Made by a program: the position numbers and the translations under genes. Of a stretch of DNA of 64,000 nt, positions 22,870 to 34,795 are shown piece after piece; positions within the stretch are counted from its first letter, which is position 1, and each line of letters starts with the position of its first letter. Source of the stretch: Madurella fahalii (taxonomy: Eukaryota; Ascomycota; Sordariomycetes; Sordariales). The stretch covers positions 2,666,001 through 2,730,000 of the forward strand of contig CM056875.1 of the NCBI GenBank assembly GCA_029876055.1. The letters are read 5' to 3'. The notes below the pieces were generated by a model that saw only the letters and a list, made by a program, of their open reading frames with translations, ran no database searches and had not been told where the DNA came from.

Positions 22870-24455
22870 CTCGTCCTGCTCCTCAAGCCACCGGCGCTTC
22901 TCGGCCCGCTTGATGTCGTACGTGCGCTGACGCTCGTGGGCTGCGTCGATGTACTTTTGCGCGGCGGTCGGGTACTCTACGAGCTCGAATTCCTCGGGCA
23001 GGTTGTCGGACGTTGGACGGCGTGTGCTCCCTCCCCTGTCGCGAAGGTCTGAGGGGGCTTGTCGGGGCGATGCGGGTAGTCGCTGCGCTTGGAGACCTGC
23101 CGACCGGCCAGAGGAGGGGTTCTGGGGAACGGCTGGCGGTGTAATGTTGAACGTGTCTGCCGCGAGGGCAAAACGAGGCCGAAAACCGATCACACCAACA
23201 CGTTCGTCATGTGAGAGGGAGAAAGGGTGCACGACGCCAATGGTTTATCAACGTGCTTGAAAGCGCCTCGCTAATGCGAGTCAGGCTCCACTAGGGCCGG
23301 GGCCATGTCAGGATGTGGCAGCCTGGAACGCAGCAGGCCCTCTCGGCATTTGGGGGGGCCCCTGGGCTCTGCGGCCCAGTTCCCAATCCCCTGGAGCGTC
23401 CAATTAAGTTCGGCCCGAGCGGACACGCCCGTTGCAATCGGATATGGGACGCCCGTTGCTTCACACGTTGCTTCGTAGTGTACATGCGGAGCAGAAGTGA
23501 AGTCTATTAATATTTGCAAAGGCTGACATCCTCTCGATGGGCGGTCTTGTGACTTGAAGGAAAGGCATTAGTATTACGCAATGGCGTGCTTCTGAAATAT
23601 CTTGGTACAACCCTTGGTGCTTGGCTGACCGGGCATTGCTTGAGGCATGGTTGGCATTGGTCAGGGCGATAGCTTCTACACCACAAATGTTAGTTTTGGG
23701 TGCTGTGTTTGAAGGCGAAGAGCGAGTTCGTAATCAGCTGGCAGATAGGCACCTTAGGGACAGTACAGTACCTGCAGGACTGCCTTGCTGAAATGAGAGG
23801 CGGGAACCTTGACGGCCCGCTGCCTTGCGTCGGACTAGGCCGGCCACACAGGACCGTGCAGTGCCTGTAAGCGTGGAGGTGGCTGCTACATAGCCTGGGA
23901 CGAAAGTATGTGATTCCGTTCAACACATGAACGCAGCAATGCTAGTTGCCCACAAGATGGACGTGTATTGTTGGATAACTACTCCGTATGCCAGTTTTAC
24001 AGTATCTACGGGAATGGATAAAGTGCTGCGAAATGCATTTCGGGGTTCCGAGGCCACAATCTTCGAACCCGACATCATATGACCTATCTACGTGTAGTTT
24101 GGAAGGCAACTAGTTAACAGGGCGACGTTCCACAAACCTGTTGGCACTGTTGAGAGCCAAGTAAAAGTCCTCGTGAGCAGCAGGCGACAGGTCACGCTGG
24201 CAAGGGAAGTAACCCTAACCCTCATTAGCATCTTAAACAGCCGGCAGCCGTCGCGCCCAACCACCAATGCCGTCATGTGCATCGGCCGAGGGCGTGCATG
24301 GGCTTCATCTTGGATGCCACCTTCGACCTTCAACCAACGTGGCTATACCACTCTCTTCCCTGCTGGGCTGATTCCCGTGCATAGGCTTCTGGACAGTTCC
24401 TGATGTACCAATAACTTGCGCCGGGCGCACAGCAACCAACGAGCTGGCGGCCGCC
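22870..24455. other. Divergent intergenic region pho transporter / vps39
   Basis: 1.6 kb between divergent genes. The minus frame upstream of the SPX ATG is open to 23232 and may be leader or N-terminal extension. A two-copy telomere-like motif is at 24210-24222. No separate gene seen. Confidence 0.5.
24210..24222. repeat. Telomere-like motif (two CCCTAA units)
   Basis: TAACCCTAACCCT lies about 235 bp upstream of the vps39 ATG. Two units are too few for a degenerate telomere; a binding site for a TTAGGG-binding factor, or chance, are the options. Confidence 0.4.
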
Positions 24456-27400
24456 ATGCTCTCCGCATTCACGGCTCGACCCATCATCGAGCTCAAGCAA
24501 CGGGATAAGTCCAAGATCGAGTCCGTCCTCGCAGACGGTACGTCTTTTCCCCGCATCATTCATATTAGCACCGACTAAGAAATGCATGCAGGTGACCGGG
24601 TTCTGGTTGGTCTTAACACCGGTTCACTGCGAGTCTACCGGGTCAACGAAACCCCAGCTTCGTCCGACGGCAAGCCTGCGAACGGCACTTCCGCCCAGCC
24701 CGATGCCGACGTCTCCGGTTCTCCCGCAACGGCCTTACAGGATGGACAGTCAGTACCCAAGCCGCAGGGAAGCAAGCCGACGGATCTTCTCCGAGAGGTC
24801 GAGAAGTTCTCAACACGCGCCATTGAGCAGCTTGCGATAATCAAGGAGGCTGACACGCTCGTGTCTCTCTCCAACTACGCCGTTTCCCTGCACAACTGGA
24901 AGACCTTCGAGCCCATCGAGGCGCCTCTCCCACGCACCAAGAATGCCTCCACCTTTGCCGTGACAAGCAACGTCGTCGAGGACCCCGCGACCGGCGTTCC
25001 CGGGATCGTCTCGCGGCTTGCGGTCTCAGTAAAGCGCCGGCTCTTGCTGTGGTCGTGGCACGAGAGTGAACTGTCGCAAGATGTCGCCGAAATCGTCCTC
25101 GCCGAGTCTATCCGGTCAATCACCTGGGCGAATGCAACCAAGGTGGTTTGCGGCATGAACAGCGGATACGTCATTGTCGACGTCGAGACGGCTAGTGTTG
25201 AGGATATTGTCGGGCCAGGGGCTATTGGCGGCGCGGCAGGTGGTCAGGGGCGCTTTGGGGCCGTCAGCGCCGCCGGCATGGGGTACATGGGTCTTGGAGG
25301 GTACATGCCGAAGCCCTTGTCGGCCAAGCTCGCTGATGGGGAGTTGCTGCTTGCCAAGGACATCAATACGTTGTTCATCAATGACTCGGGCAAGGCTCTC
25401 GAGAAACGCCAGATTCCATGGCAAGCAGCACCGGACGAAATCGGGTATAGCTACCCATACATACTGGCGCTACAACCGCCAGCGAAGGGGAGCTTGGAAG
25501 TGCGAAACCCTGATACGCTCAGTCTGTTGCAGACCGTTAGCCTTCCTGGTGCCGCCTCTCTTCACTTCCTACCGCCCACTGGCAGTCTAGCACATGCCGG
25601 GAAGGGTTTCCACGTCTCGAGTGACAGGGTGGTATGGAAGATGGACGCCACTGACTATGATTCCCAAGTCGATGAGCTTGTCAAGAGCGGTAAACTTGAC
25701 GAAGCGATCAGCATCCTAGGTATGCTTGAGGATGCTTTGCTGAAGGACAAGGCGGGGACGATGCGCGAGATTAAAATGCAGAAGGCGGAGCTGTTATTTC
25801 GCCAAAAGAAGTATCGCGAGTCGATGGATCTATTCAGCGAGGAACAAGTGGATGCCCCGCCAGAGAGAGTACTAAAACTGTTTCCTAAGATCATTGCCGG
25901 CGAACTGTCAGGAGTCGAAGAGGAGAAGCACGACGAATCAGAGCAAGAGAGCTCTACTGGAAACGGGAACGGTGAACACGAAGCGAAGGCGGACGCCGCC
26001 GCGGCGGCGGAAGTTGCGTCGCCTCAAAGGGCAGGAGGGTTCGCTAAGTATCTCATGGGCGCCCGGAAACTCAACCCTGAAACTGCGTCTATTGCCTCGT
26101 CCAAGAAAACCATGGACGACGATGCGGCGAGTATCAAAGGCAAGTCAGGGGATGAGCAATCAGACAAGGATAAAGACCTGATGGCCGCCGTCTTGGAGCT
26201 CAACAGCTATCTCGCCGGAGCCAGAGCAAGGCTCCAGCGGGTCATCGACCCAGCTACGGGCAAATTAAAGCCGCGGAAGTCGCAGAGCGGCTCTACTGAG
26301 GAGGCGTTCAAGAGTCTATTGCTCTCATCGATCGACGAGAGTGATGAACAACTCGAAAAGGATCTCCAGAACACCTTCAAAGTCGTCGACACGACGCTGT
26401 TCCGCGCATTTATGTATTCCCGCCCAACACTGGCTAGCTCTCTCTTCCGGATCCCCAACTTTTGCGATCCAGACGTAGTAAACGAGCGGCTAGTCGAGCA
26501 CAACCGCTTCAACGAGCTGGTCGACTTCTTTTACGGCAAGAAACTCCATCGCCAAGCTCTCAGTCTTTTACGCAAGTTTGGCTCCCTGGACGAGCCTGAC
26601 GAGGCGGCACCTACCCTGCACGGGCCGCAGAGGACGGTTATGTACTTGCAGGGCTTGCCACCCGAGATGATCGATGTCATCCTCGAGTTCTCTGAGTGGA
26701 CTCTTAGAAAGGATCCTGAGCTCGGGATGGAAGTCTTCCTAGCGGACTCGGAGAACGCGGAGACGCTGCCGAGGGACAAGGTCATGGCGTTCCTTGGGGG
26801 GATCGATATCAGTCTTGAGATACAGTATCTGGAGCATATCATCAACGAGTTGGACGACATGACACCGGACTTTCACAATCGCCTTGTGGAATTGTTTATC
26901 AGGCAGCTGACGGAAAAGGAGAAAGGAGAAGAGTGGGATCATCTGATGGAACGACTGGTACGCTTCTTGAAAGAGAGCATGCAGTACAGCCAAGGCAAGG
27001 CACGAGCGCTGATACCAAAAGACGGTGAGTTGCTTTGGTCTCCTTTCCAGGCCGGACTTTAGCTGACGATTATTGCACCTAGACCCTCCGTTTTATGAAG
27101 CACAGGCCGTCGTGTTCAGTAACATGGGCCAACACAGACAGGCGCTTATGATTTACGTATTCAAGATGAAGGACTACGCCAAAGCCGAAGAGCAAGTCAA
27201 CTCCCTCCGACACGAAACACTCCTTATACTGACCATCATTACTTGCCATCAGATACTGCAACCGCATTCACAAAACACAAGACCTCGTTCCCCCTCCGAC
27301 CTCCCCGCAACTCCCCGCCCACGGCACTATCACCGCTACCAACCCCCCCCAAGATGCCGACGCCGAGGAACAGCTCCCCTCCATCTACCACACCCTCCTC

Positions 27401-27946
27401 TCCCTCTACCTGAACCCTCCACCGGAGTACTCCCCCAACCTCGAACCGGCCCTCGACCTCCTGTCAAGGCACGGCTCCCGCCTACCCGCCACATCGACCT
27501 TGTCCCTTGTCCCCGACTCACTACCCGTCGCCCAATTGGAATCCTATTTTCGCGGCCGCATGCGCAGCGCCAACAGCGCCGTGAACGAGACGGCTGTGGT
27601 GGCCGGACTGAGGAAGACGGCGCTCTTCGCGAGCCAGTCGCTCTTGTTCCTGGGGGACGGGATCCCGGGCGGCCAGGGCGGCAGGAATCGGAGGGTGGTA
27701 ATCAGTGAGGAGAGGGTCTGCGGGGTCTGTCATAAGCGGTTGGGCGGGCGGAGCGTGGTGGCCGTGTTGCCTGACAACGCGGTGGTGCATTACGGGTGTC
27801 TGAATAGGGGTGCTGGGTCAGGGGCTGCGGCATCCAGACCGATGTCGCCCCCCTCAGGGTCCGTTTCGGTCTCGAGTGTGGGCGTGGGTTCTCCGATGGC
27901 TTCGGCTTCGCAGCGCGGGGGAAGTTGGGGGAGGACGGGAGCGTAG
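24456..27946 (+). CDS. vps39: Vps39/Vam6, HOPS tethering complex subunit
   Basis: Model: 24456..24537, 24592..27024, 27083..27191, 27253..27946, 1105 aa. The N-terminus (MLSAFTARPIIELKQRDKSK, then DRVLVGLNTGSLRVYRV) starts the CNH/beta-propeller domain; a helical region follows (e.g. VDELVKSGKLDEAISILGML). The end has the Vps39_2 zinc-finger motif with CGVCHKRLGG and a later HYGC. Vps39 is a Rab7/Ypt7-binding HOPS subunit that tethers late endosomes, autophagosomes and vacuoles. Introns 1 and 2 are GT-AG; the third (27192..27252) is GC-AG and is the only choice giving the expected AKAEEYCNRIHKTQD. The CORVET paralogue Vps3/TGFBRAP1 is a less likely alternative. Confidence 0.88.
27192..27252 (+). 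other. GC-AG intron in vps39
   Basis: The donor is GA|GCAAGT, the classical GC-type donor. A branch-like ACTGAC lies upstream of the CATCAG acceptor, and the length is 61 bp. The GT three bases downstream would break the frame. Confidence 0.85.
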
Positions 27947-28151
27947 GATGGGACGGTATGCATTTACATGAGGTCAAAGGGTTCCGATGTGGGTGGGTGG
28001 TTGGTTGGCGGCTGTATGCGATGCATAGCGTCTTGTGTTGGCTGACGATTTGTCTTCTTGCCTGGATGAGGTCCTGTCCCAATGCCGTTGGCAAACTGTA
28101 TATTCTGCCTGAGGCAACGCCAGAGGAATGCCCTGTCTTTATCAAATCGAC

Positions 28152-28454
28152 TTAATCCTCCTCCTCCTGCACTTCCTCGCCGTAGTTCTCTTCCTCTTTC
28201 TTGTCGTCGACAAGGTTGCCTCCGGCGGCTGTCGTCGCGCTCGCGTCCCGCACCTTGTCCTCTTCCATCCGAGCCGTGAGCTCCCGGTTCACTTGTTCCT
28301 GGAGGGAGATGGTGGACTGGCGGAGGGCGGCGAGGTATTTGGTCTTGTTCTCGACGGTGGTGCTGACCGGGGGGGTTGTGAGCGGAAGAGAGATGGCGAA
28401 GGGCGGGTTGGTGGTTGAGGTGTAGGTTGCTGAGAGAGGGGTTTGAGTGGCCAT
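28152..28454 (-). CDS. gon7: EKC/KEOPS complex subunit Gon7
   Basis: A 100-aa single-exon protein starting MATQTPLSATYTSTTNPPFA. It has the Gon7 pattern: an LSATY..T.PPF N-terminus, a helix with YLAALRQSTISLQEQVNREL then TARMEEDK, and an acidic tail containing NYGEEV. KEOPS makes the threonylcarbamoyl adenosine modification (t6A) of tRNAs reading ANN codons; Gon7 is its fast-evolving fungal subunit. The frame is open upstream to 28808, but the conserved part starts at this ATG. It is convergent with vps39, with only 205 bp between their stop codons. Confidence 0.8.
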   Translation of the reverse strand: MATQTPLSATYTSTTNPPFAISLPLTTPPVSTTVENKTKYLAALRQSTISLQEQVNRELTARMEEDKVRDASATTAAGGNLVDDKKEEENYGEEVQEEED

Positions 28455-29005
28455 TTTGTGAATAGGGAGAGTGAGTGTTGTTGAGATTTGAGAAGTGGTA
28501 ATTACTCTCGAGACGGGTGATGCTATGGAAGCCTTGCGATGCCGATGTCCCGAGCCCAATAAAGTGCCCCGCGAGGCTATGTGAGTAGGCTGCGGGGTCG
28601 GATACGGCCCCTCTCTCCGGTTTGTCGGGTCAACGGTGGCGTTACCGTGTCCTGCAAGCCAAGCCAAGCTTGGGGTACTGTACGCCCCGAACATGCCCGT
28701 CTGTCCGCTCAAAGCGTTCAGCCAGCCGCATTTCTGATCCTGCAACCTCAAATGCATGCTTTTCCCGCGATACCTGGCGATCCCTCGTCCCCACAGATAA
28801 CCCCCCACCCCGGGACTACCGTGCGCCGCCGACTGTTTCTAGCTGTCGCAAAACTTTTGATACCTCTACACTAAGGAATACATCATTACAGTACATTCTC
28901 CTGGGGCATTGACCTGTTGACCAGGTTCTTGCTCGTCGCAGACGTCGAGTTCTGGACAGCCAAAATGTGACACGTTCCTTCATCATCCAGCACAGCACAA
29001 CTTCC
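28455..29005. other. Divergent promoter region gon7 / HbrB
   Basis: 551 bp between divergent starts. No gene or RNA is visible. Confidence 0.5.
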
Positions 29006-32000
29006 ATGCAGCCAGCACGACCCACCCCGAGGGCTCCGGGGAGCTTCTCGCCCCTTTCCGCCAGCAATTCGCCAAGCGCGGCGGACCTGTCGCGCCCGAG
29101 GCCGAAACGACAGGACTCGCTACCGAACGAGGAACCAGCTCCCTTGAATGTCATTAAGACACGAGTCCAGCAGGGAGCGGTTGCGCCGTCGCCAACACCC
29201 ATCTACACCAGCTTCACATCCCCCAGCACCAACAGCCTGCAGAACTTCTCGCGCCCTACGCTGTCGACCGCCGTCACCGCTGCCCGGTCGGTCGCCGGAG
29301 CGCACTCACCGAACGATACCCTCCCGCGCAATGGCCCTTCTCCCCTAACACTCCCGCCAGCGACGACGTCCCCTGCCACCCCGACATTCGCGAGCCGAGT
29401 GGGCCACTCGCGCAAGCATTCACAGAACGCCGGCCTGTTCGAGCCCACACTGCCGTCGACGAGCACGTCCAATCTCTCGCAGATCGGTCTGGCGCAGCCG
29501 TCGCCGAAGACCGGCCCGGTACCACATCGAGAGATGTCGGCCAGCCATATCGCCGCGCAGGCAGCGGTAATGCAGCATCAGAACCAACAGGCGCAACAAC
29601 AGAACAACCAGCACTCGCGCCAACGATCGCAGACGGCGCCGGCCCAGGGGGCGGAATACGAACAGTCCCCCAAGCGTGGGAGCGGTGGATCAATGAACCC
29701 CCCGATGCTGAGCCTGACGGAAGCGAGCGGGCCTCGAGATAACGCGTTCGGCGGTCAATCCTACCACAATGGACTTCTTGGCAACCACATTACCGCTGCG
29801 ACGACGGCAGCCAACATCGTGTTTCCGAGATCAACACAGACATCGCCTGGCCTGCCGACGCAACAAGCATTACCGCCTCAAGCCCCACCGCCTCCGCCTC
29901 CGGCGTCCGAGAAACCTACTAAGCCTGAGAAGTCCAAGGTGAAGCTCTTCTCGCGACCGGGCAAGATTGTCGGCAAAAGCGACGCAAAGGACAAACCGTT
30001 GCCGAGCCCGGGCAAAGTAGTCGGGCATGCGTTCGCCAACCTGCAGCGGGCCAATTTCAGCACGACCAGCCTCGACTCTACGTCTCAGGCATTCTATAGT
30101 CTGCCAAACTCGTCATCCGCGACGATACGACCTGTCGACATGCCTACGGAGAGAGAGGGAAAAGAGAAGGAGAAGAAGCACCACTTCTTCCCGCGCCAGA
30201 AGCACAAACTCAAGGACGAATATCACCTCCCACTCTCCTCAGCCAACAGCAATTCCAGGCCGACCGATCCAAGCGCGCCTAGTAGTCTCTACAGCTTCAA
30301 CCTGCCGCAGAGTCCTGGACCCAATAGTACCGGCTTCAAGTCCGGTCTGGACTTGCGCCACGGGGGGCGCGCCCTGCGGGAGAAGAAGAAAGAGGAGAAG
30401 GTGTTCGATGAAGCGTCGACTTCTGGAATGGGAAGCGAATGGCCCGCTACGAGCAGCGTCACTTCTGGGTCGGCCTCGCTAGGTCCCTCTCTCTACATGA
30501 ACGAGCCGTTCGATAGCCACAAGTATGGCTTGCATAACATGACACATGACGATGCCTGGCCTTTTCTGAAGGCCAAGTTGCTGGTCGTCTTCGAGGCCGA
30601 GGATCTTCGACTGCCCGTGGAGGACTTGAACCGCGTCGTCACCATGCATATTCAATATTGTCTGGCCCGGCGTAGTCCGAATATCATCGTGGATGACCTG
30701 AGAGAGCTGTTGGCGACGGGATTCTCAAGTCTCGACCAGACCCTCCGCAAGACCCCCGAAGACCAGCTGATTCCATCCCTTGTCGAGTTATGGATTTTTA
30801 CTTTTACGGGGATCCTGCCGTACATGCAGGCCGTCTTCTTACCGCTTGACCTTGAATTCGCGGGCCATGGGCCGCTCATGTCTCCGGAGCAAGCCCGCGA
30901 CTTCTGGGGTGGCATCCCGGCGGCGGCATCAACAGCCGACCCGTCTTCCACGCAAGGCACCGGACGCAGCCAGAGTATCAGTGTTTCCCCCGCCTCGTCA
31001 GTCCTCGAAGTCCGCCGCTTCGTCCTCCTCTCCTTCCGGGACATCGTCATCCTCCCTCGTTACGAGACGCTCAAAACCATGTTCTCGCGCCTCTCCCTTG
31101 AGTTCCTCCCGCAGTCCCTCGCCTCCATGGCGCTCGCCTCCCCCCCGCTCCCAATCCCTTCCCCAGGCTTCCACAACCAGGGCATGAACCTCAACCAACA
31201 AATGCTCTCGGGCTCCCCCTCCGATCCTTATACCTCCAGCAGCCTCCCAACCGCCTTTGGCCCTCGCCCACCAACCGCGGCATCCCTCGACCTTTCTACG
31301 GCCAGCTACAACAGCACCAGCACTACCCTCCTGGGCGACAACAGCACGGGAAGCGGCAACCGCAGCCGCGCGATAAGCAATGTCAGCTTCGGAAGCGACA
31401 GCGCCGCGCACCCCCCCACCCGCCCGTTCACCCCGAGCAGTTTACACACCATCTCGGGAGTCGGGGGCAGCGGCGGTAACAACAACATGATGCCGGCGCT
31501 CACCACCGTCCCCACAAACAATTCCTACCCCGGCGCCGGCACCACTGCCACAAGCACAGCAGCGGCAAGCAACAGCCTGCTGCGCGACCAAAACGTCGAG
31601 GACTCGAAGCAGGTCACCGAGATGGTCGGCCGCATGCTGCAGTGCATGAGCGTGCTCGCCTCGGTCGGGGTGGCTGCAGGCGGCGGTGGCGGTGGCGGCG
31701 GCGGCGGCGGAACTAGCAACGACCAGGAGGAAGGGAACAAGATGGTCGAGGAGCTGAACAAGCTGCTCAAGCTCAACTGGCTCGGCCGGGGCCGCACGGG
31801 GCGGAATAGGCGGGGGATGGTCGGCGGGCGGGTGAAGAGGGGCGGCAACCTGATGCCGCCGCCGCCGTTGCCGCCCCCGGCCATACCCCCGCCCGGCGCC
31901 TCGTCTTCGTTTACTACTTCTTCTCTGCCTTCGGGCTGGGGCGCGGTGGGGTTGGGAGTGTCGTCGGGGACCGGGCCTGGAGGGGGAGGGGGGATTGGGA

Positions 32001-32029
32001 GTGTGAGGGAGGAAGGGATGGTGGTTTGA
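29006..32029 (+). CDS. hbrB: HbrB-like protein, TORC2 subunit (Bit61/PRR5 family)
   Basis: Single-exon model of 1007 aa. The frame extends to a GTG at 28967, but the first in-frame ATG is 29006. The N-terminal half is disordered, with SPS-, Gln- and Pro-rich stretches and a KPEKSKVKLFSRPGK segment. The HbrB domain begins near residue 515 (DAWPFLKAKLLVVFEAEDLR), continues through NIIVDDLRELLATGFSSLDQ and IPSLVELWIFTFTGILPYMQ, and ends near VILPRYETLKTMFSRLSLEF. This family comprises Aspergillus HbrB (hyperbranching mutant), yeast Bit61/Bit2 and mammalian PRR5, all TORC2 subunits. The C-terminal tail is Ser/Gly/Pro-rich with a poly-Gly run (about 31678-31710) and a short conserved helix (VTEMVGRMLQCMSVLASVGV). 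Confidence 0.82.
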   Translation: MQPARPTPRAPGSFSPLSASNSPSAADLSRPRPKRQDSLPNEEPAPLNVIKTRVQQGAVAPSPTPIYTSFTSPSTNSLQNFSRPTLSTAVTAARSVAGAHSPNDTLPRNGPSPLTLPPATTSPATPTFASRVGHSRKHSQNAGLFEPTLPSTSTSNLSQIGLAQPSPKTGPVPHREMSASHIAAQAAVMQHQNQQAQQQNNQHSRQRSQTAPAQGAEYEQSPKRGSGGSMNPPMLSLTEASGPRDNAFGGQSYHNGLLGNHITAATTAANIVFPRSTQTSPGLPTQQALPPQAPPPPPPASEKPTKPEKSKVKLFSRPGKIVGKSDAKDKPLPSPGKVVGHAFANLQRANFSTTSLDSTSQAFYSLPNSSSATIRPVDMPTEREGKEKEKKHHFFPRQKHKLKDEYHLPLSSANSNSRPTDPSAPSSLYSFNLPQSPGPNSTGFKSGLDLRHGGRALREKKKEEKVFDEASTSGMGSEWPATSSVTSGSASLGPSLYMNEPFDSHKYGLHNMTHDDAWPFLKAKLLVVFEAEDLRLPVEDLNRVVTMHIQYCLARRSPNIIVDDLRELLATGFSSLDQTLRKTPEDQLIPSLVELWIFTFTGILPYMQAVFLPLDLEFAGHGPLMSPEQARDFWGGIPAAASTADPSSTQGTGRSQSISVSPASSVLEVRRFVLLSFRDIVILPRYETLKTMFSRLSLEFLPQSLASMALASPPLPIPSPGFHNQGMNLNQQMLSGSPSDPYTSSSLPTAFGPRPPTAASLDLSTASYNSTSTTLLGDNSTGSGNRSRAISNVSFGSDSAAHPPTRPFTPSSLHTISGVGGSGGNNNMMPALTTVPTNNSYPGAGTTATSTAAASNSLLRDQNVEDSKQVTEMVGRMLQCMSVLASVGVAAGGGGGGGGGGGTSNDQEEGNKMVEELNKLLKLNWLGRGRTGRNRRGMVGGRVKRGGNLMPPPPLPPPAIPPPGASSSFTTSSLPSGWGAVGLGVSSGTGPGGGGGIGSVREEGMVV

Positions 32030-34795
32030 AACTTTTGGGTGTTTGTTTTTCTTCTTTGGGTATCCGGGTGAATTGGATGGGTGGCGTGGCGAGGTCGTTG
32101 GGTACGGGAATCTATATCTCTGCGGTGTTCTGTTTTCCTTGGTCGGATAGATGAATGGTGGGTCGATACATGGGCGCGTGCTGGACGGGAGACCTAAGAC
32201 AGCGCAACAGACTGAAGCCTGAAGTCAGCAGGTCCTGGGCACAGGTGCATGTTGTACTACTGCTGACTGATGATGCAATGTGTATTCTACAGAGTGCATC
32301 ATTATTGTATCTCGGCATTTTCTTGAAGTGGTAGGGTGTCGCCCAACCCTCGAAATGGCGTTTTCATCGGCACTATAGGATATTTCCAACGCAGAAACTG
32401 GCCAAGCCAGGTGGTCACGCAGCCCTGGCCGAGTGATAATTGTGAGCAGGAACAGACAAGTCAGGCCGAGCACATCACAGTTCTTTGGTTGGTGCAACGA
32501 AGGGACGGCAATTAGTCTATTCATTTATTTGAACCCTACGACGGCAAGTTGCCGAATGGATATGATTACCTAGCCAGACTGTTAGCCACTAGTTTCGTGC
32601 AGTCAATGCTCAAAAAGACGTGTGATAATTTTTGGCAATCAGACATCCAAGGAAGGTATTCTCCCTCATTTGTCCCGAGTAAGGCTCTGGTGGGACTCGA
32701 GTGGAAACTGCGAATGTAGGGGAAATTTTCATCATGCAGAGAGGGTAGAAGAGAAGAAAGAGGGTGTAACTAACCTTGTGTAGATTGTGGACGCAGTCTT
32801 CTGTGAGGTTAACAGGACCGGGAGAGCGCAGAGTTCTCCGTCGCCTTGAGCGGGTAGAAGAGACTACTAAATATACTTGAGAATTACTTTGGCAGTTCTG
32901 GAAATTTCTGCGGTTGCCTGGTTAGCGACATGGTCTCAAAAAACCAAGCAAAAACTCGAGCTCCACCGAAAAATATCGATGGGCATCTCTTCGCCGTGTC
33001 AGACAAAAATACTGGCAAGTAACAGGCCCGCTCCAGAAGGAGGAAGCCCGAGACAGACTAGCTTTCGTTCATGGTCGATTCAGTTGGGAAAAGAAGACAT
33101 GGTTCAACGTTGTCATCATCCAACGGCGGGGGCGAAACAAGAGATGTGGAGATGGATGGCTTACCTCTTGCTTCCGGCTCGGCTTCAGCTCAGCTTCAGC
33201 TCAGCTCAGCTCCAAACTGACAAGGCCTTTGACCCAGCGAATCCGGCCTCGGTTCGCACACAGATCTGGGAAGACGCGCAGTCGACATATTAATACGGTT
33301 GCCACCGTCCCCCAGCGCAGACCGCACTTGCGGCGACGCGAGCGAGCCTGTTTCTGGATGTGTTGTGAAGGCGATGAGCGGAAGAAAGAAAATTCAAGCT
33401 GCAGCTGCAGCTTCGCTTGAAATACTCGACCGAATCAATCGCGATAAGAAAAATTTGGCATGAATCACCATGTGATACGTCACGTGGGATTAACGCCAGA
33501 GTGTGGAGCTGGGCCTGGAACAATCCCCAAAATAGGCCCAAAACCGGCGCGGAAAGCCGTATTGGAAATGGCGCGATTTGCATCGCTGTATCCGATTCCA
33601 TGCTGCTCATCAACATTAAGCGCGAGTTTCTCGAACGGGAACGTGGGAGTTGCAAAACCCGCATCGGAGACTTGACATGGACAGCAATCCATCGCCTCTC
33701 AGGCTTCTTCTCAGAGCGCGGCCTGTGACGCCGGCTTCCAGCGATCCGTGCCCTCAGGACTCCGAGCGGGGTGCCGGCACGGATAAACCATTGAACCAGC
33801 GATTGATAAGCGTATCGCTACCCTGATATGCACATATCCGGGCTGAAAAGCTCACGCGCGCCCCGTGACTCCACACTGAATCGCTCCATCGAGGTCCAGC
33901 CTCCGTTCCGGTCAATCACCCAATCCCCCCCAATCCCCCAAAACGCAGCAGCCAAGCCAACTCTGCGACCCTTCGACGCCTCTGCACCCATCTGCAACAC
34001 TCTGGGTCCCCTGATTCACTCTGACTTTCTGTGCTCCGACATGCCCTTGGAACAGGAAATCAAAACAGGCATCTCAGATAACTGCCAATTCCCTCTCTAG
34101 ACACAGTCCGAACCAGAGGGTCCAGAGGTTGTTCCACAGGGGTCGTCGAGCCGGGGTCTTCTGCCCCGACAGAAAGATTTGGCGTGCCGTAACCAATTTT
34201 CAATTGTTCTTGCTCTGCTCCCACCAACCCAGTCGCTGGTTCTGGCTCCGGCTCCCAAACTTGCCAATCCCAACCCCCCGTCCGCAAACTCCACAATCCA
34301 CCTCCGACCACGACACGTCGATGCCGCAGCAGCAATCGACCTCACCCTAACAACGCCCAAACGACCGCCCAACACTCACTCGCTGCTGCACCACCGCAGC
34401 GTAATATCGCGCATTGCTCTTCTCTTCGACGCAACTTCTTTGACAAGGATTTACTACCTGAGCCGTCTATCCGCGCCTGCTTTTGGGGGTGGGCGTCGCA
34501 CCACCCGCGACCCGGGTTCCCGCCCGTCACCTACCCGCGACAACCGACCAGAAATATCCACATTTATCGTCGCAATCGCTTTCGCAGTTCGCCCTCGGCA
34601 CGCCCAGACACCCTTCGACGAGTCGCGCGACCGGCCCTCCGGACACGCGCACTCGCGCCTGGAGCTCACCTACATAACTTTCTCGGGCCACTCTGGGGTC
34701 CCCCTCGCATCCTCGACCGACGTCCGGCTTCGCATGCGATAGCGCCGACGAGACACGGTTGATATCCACGCTGTGGATAATCGACGGCTTCGGAA
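32030..34795. other. Long intergenic region and ptaB leader
   Basis: 2.8 kb with no supported protein gene. A short AGCTC/AGCTT tandem repeat lies at about 33183-33211. The last ~700 bp are CT-rich and carry an upstream ORF (34179-34742, 187 codons) that ends 54 bp before the ptaB ATG. A long regulated 5' leader is plausible for ptaB. Confidence 0.5.

Noticed and set aside
24210..24222. Interstitial telomere or chromosome fusion scar
   Set aside because: Only two units, with ordinary flanking sequence.
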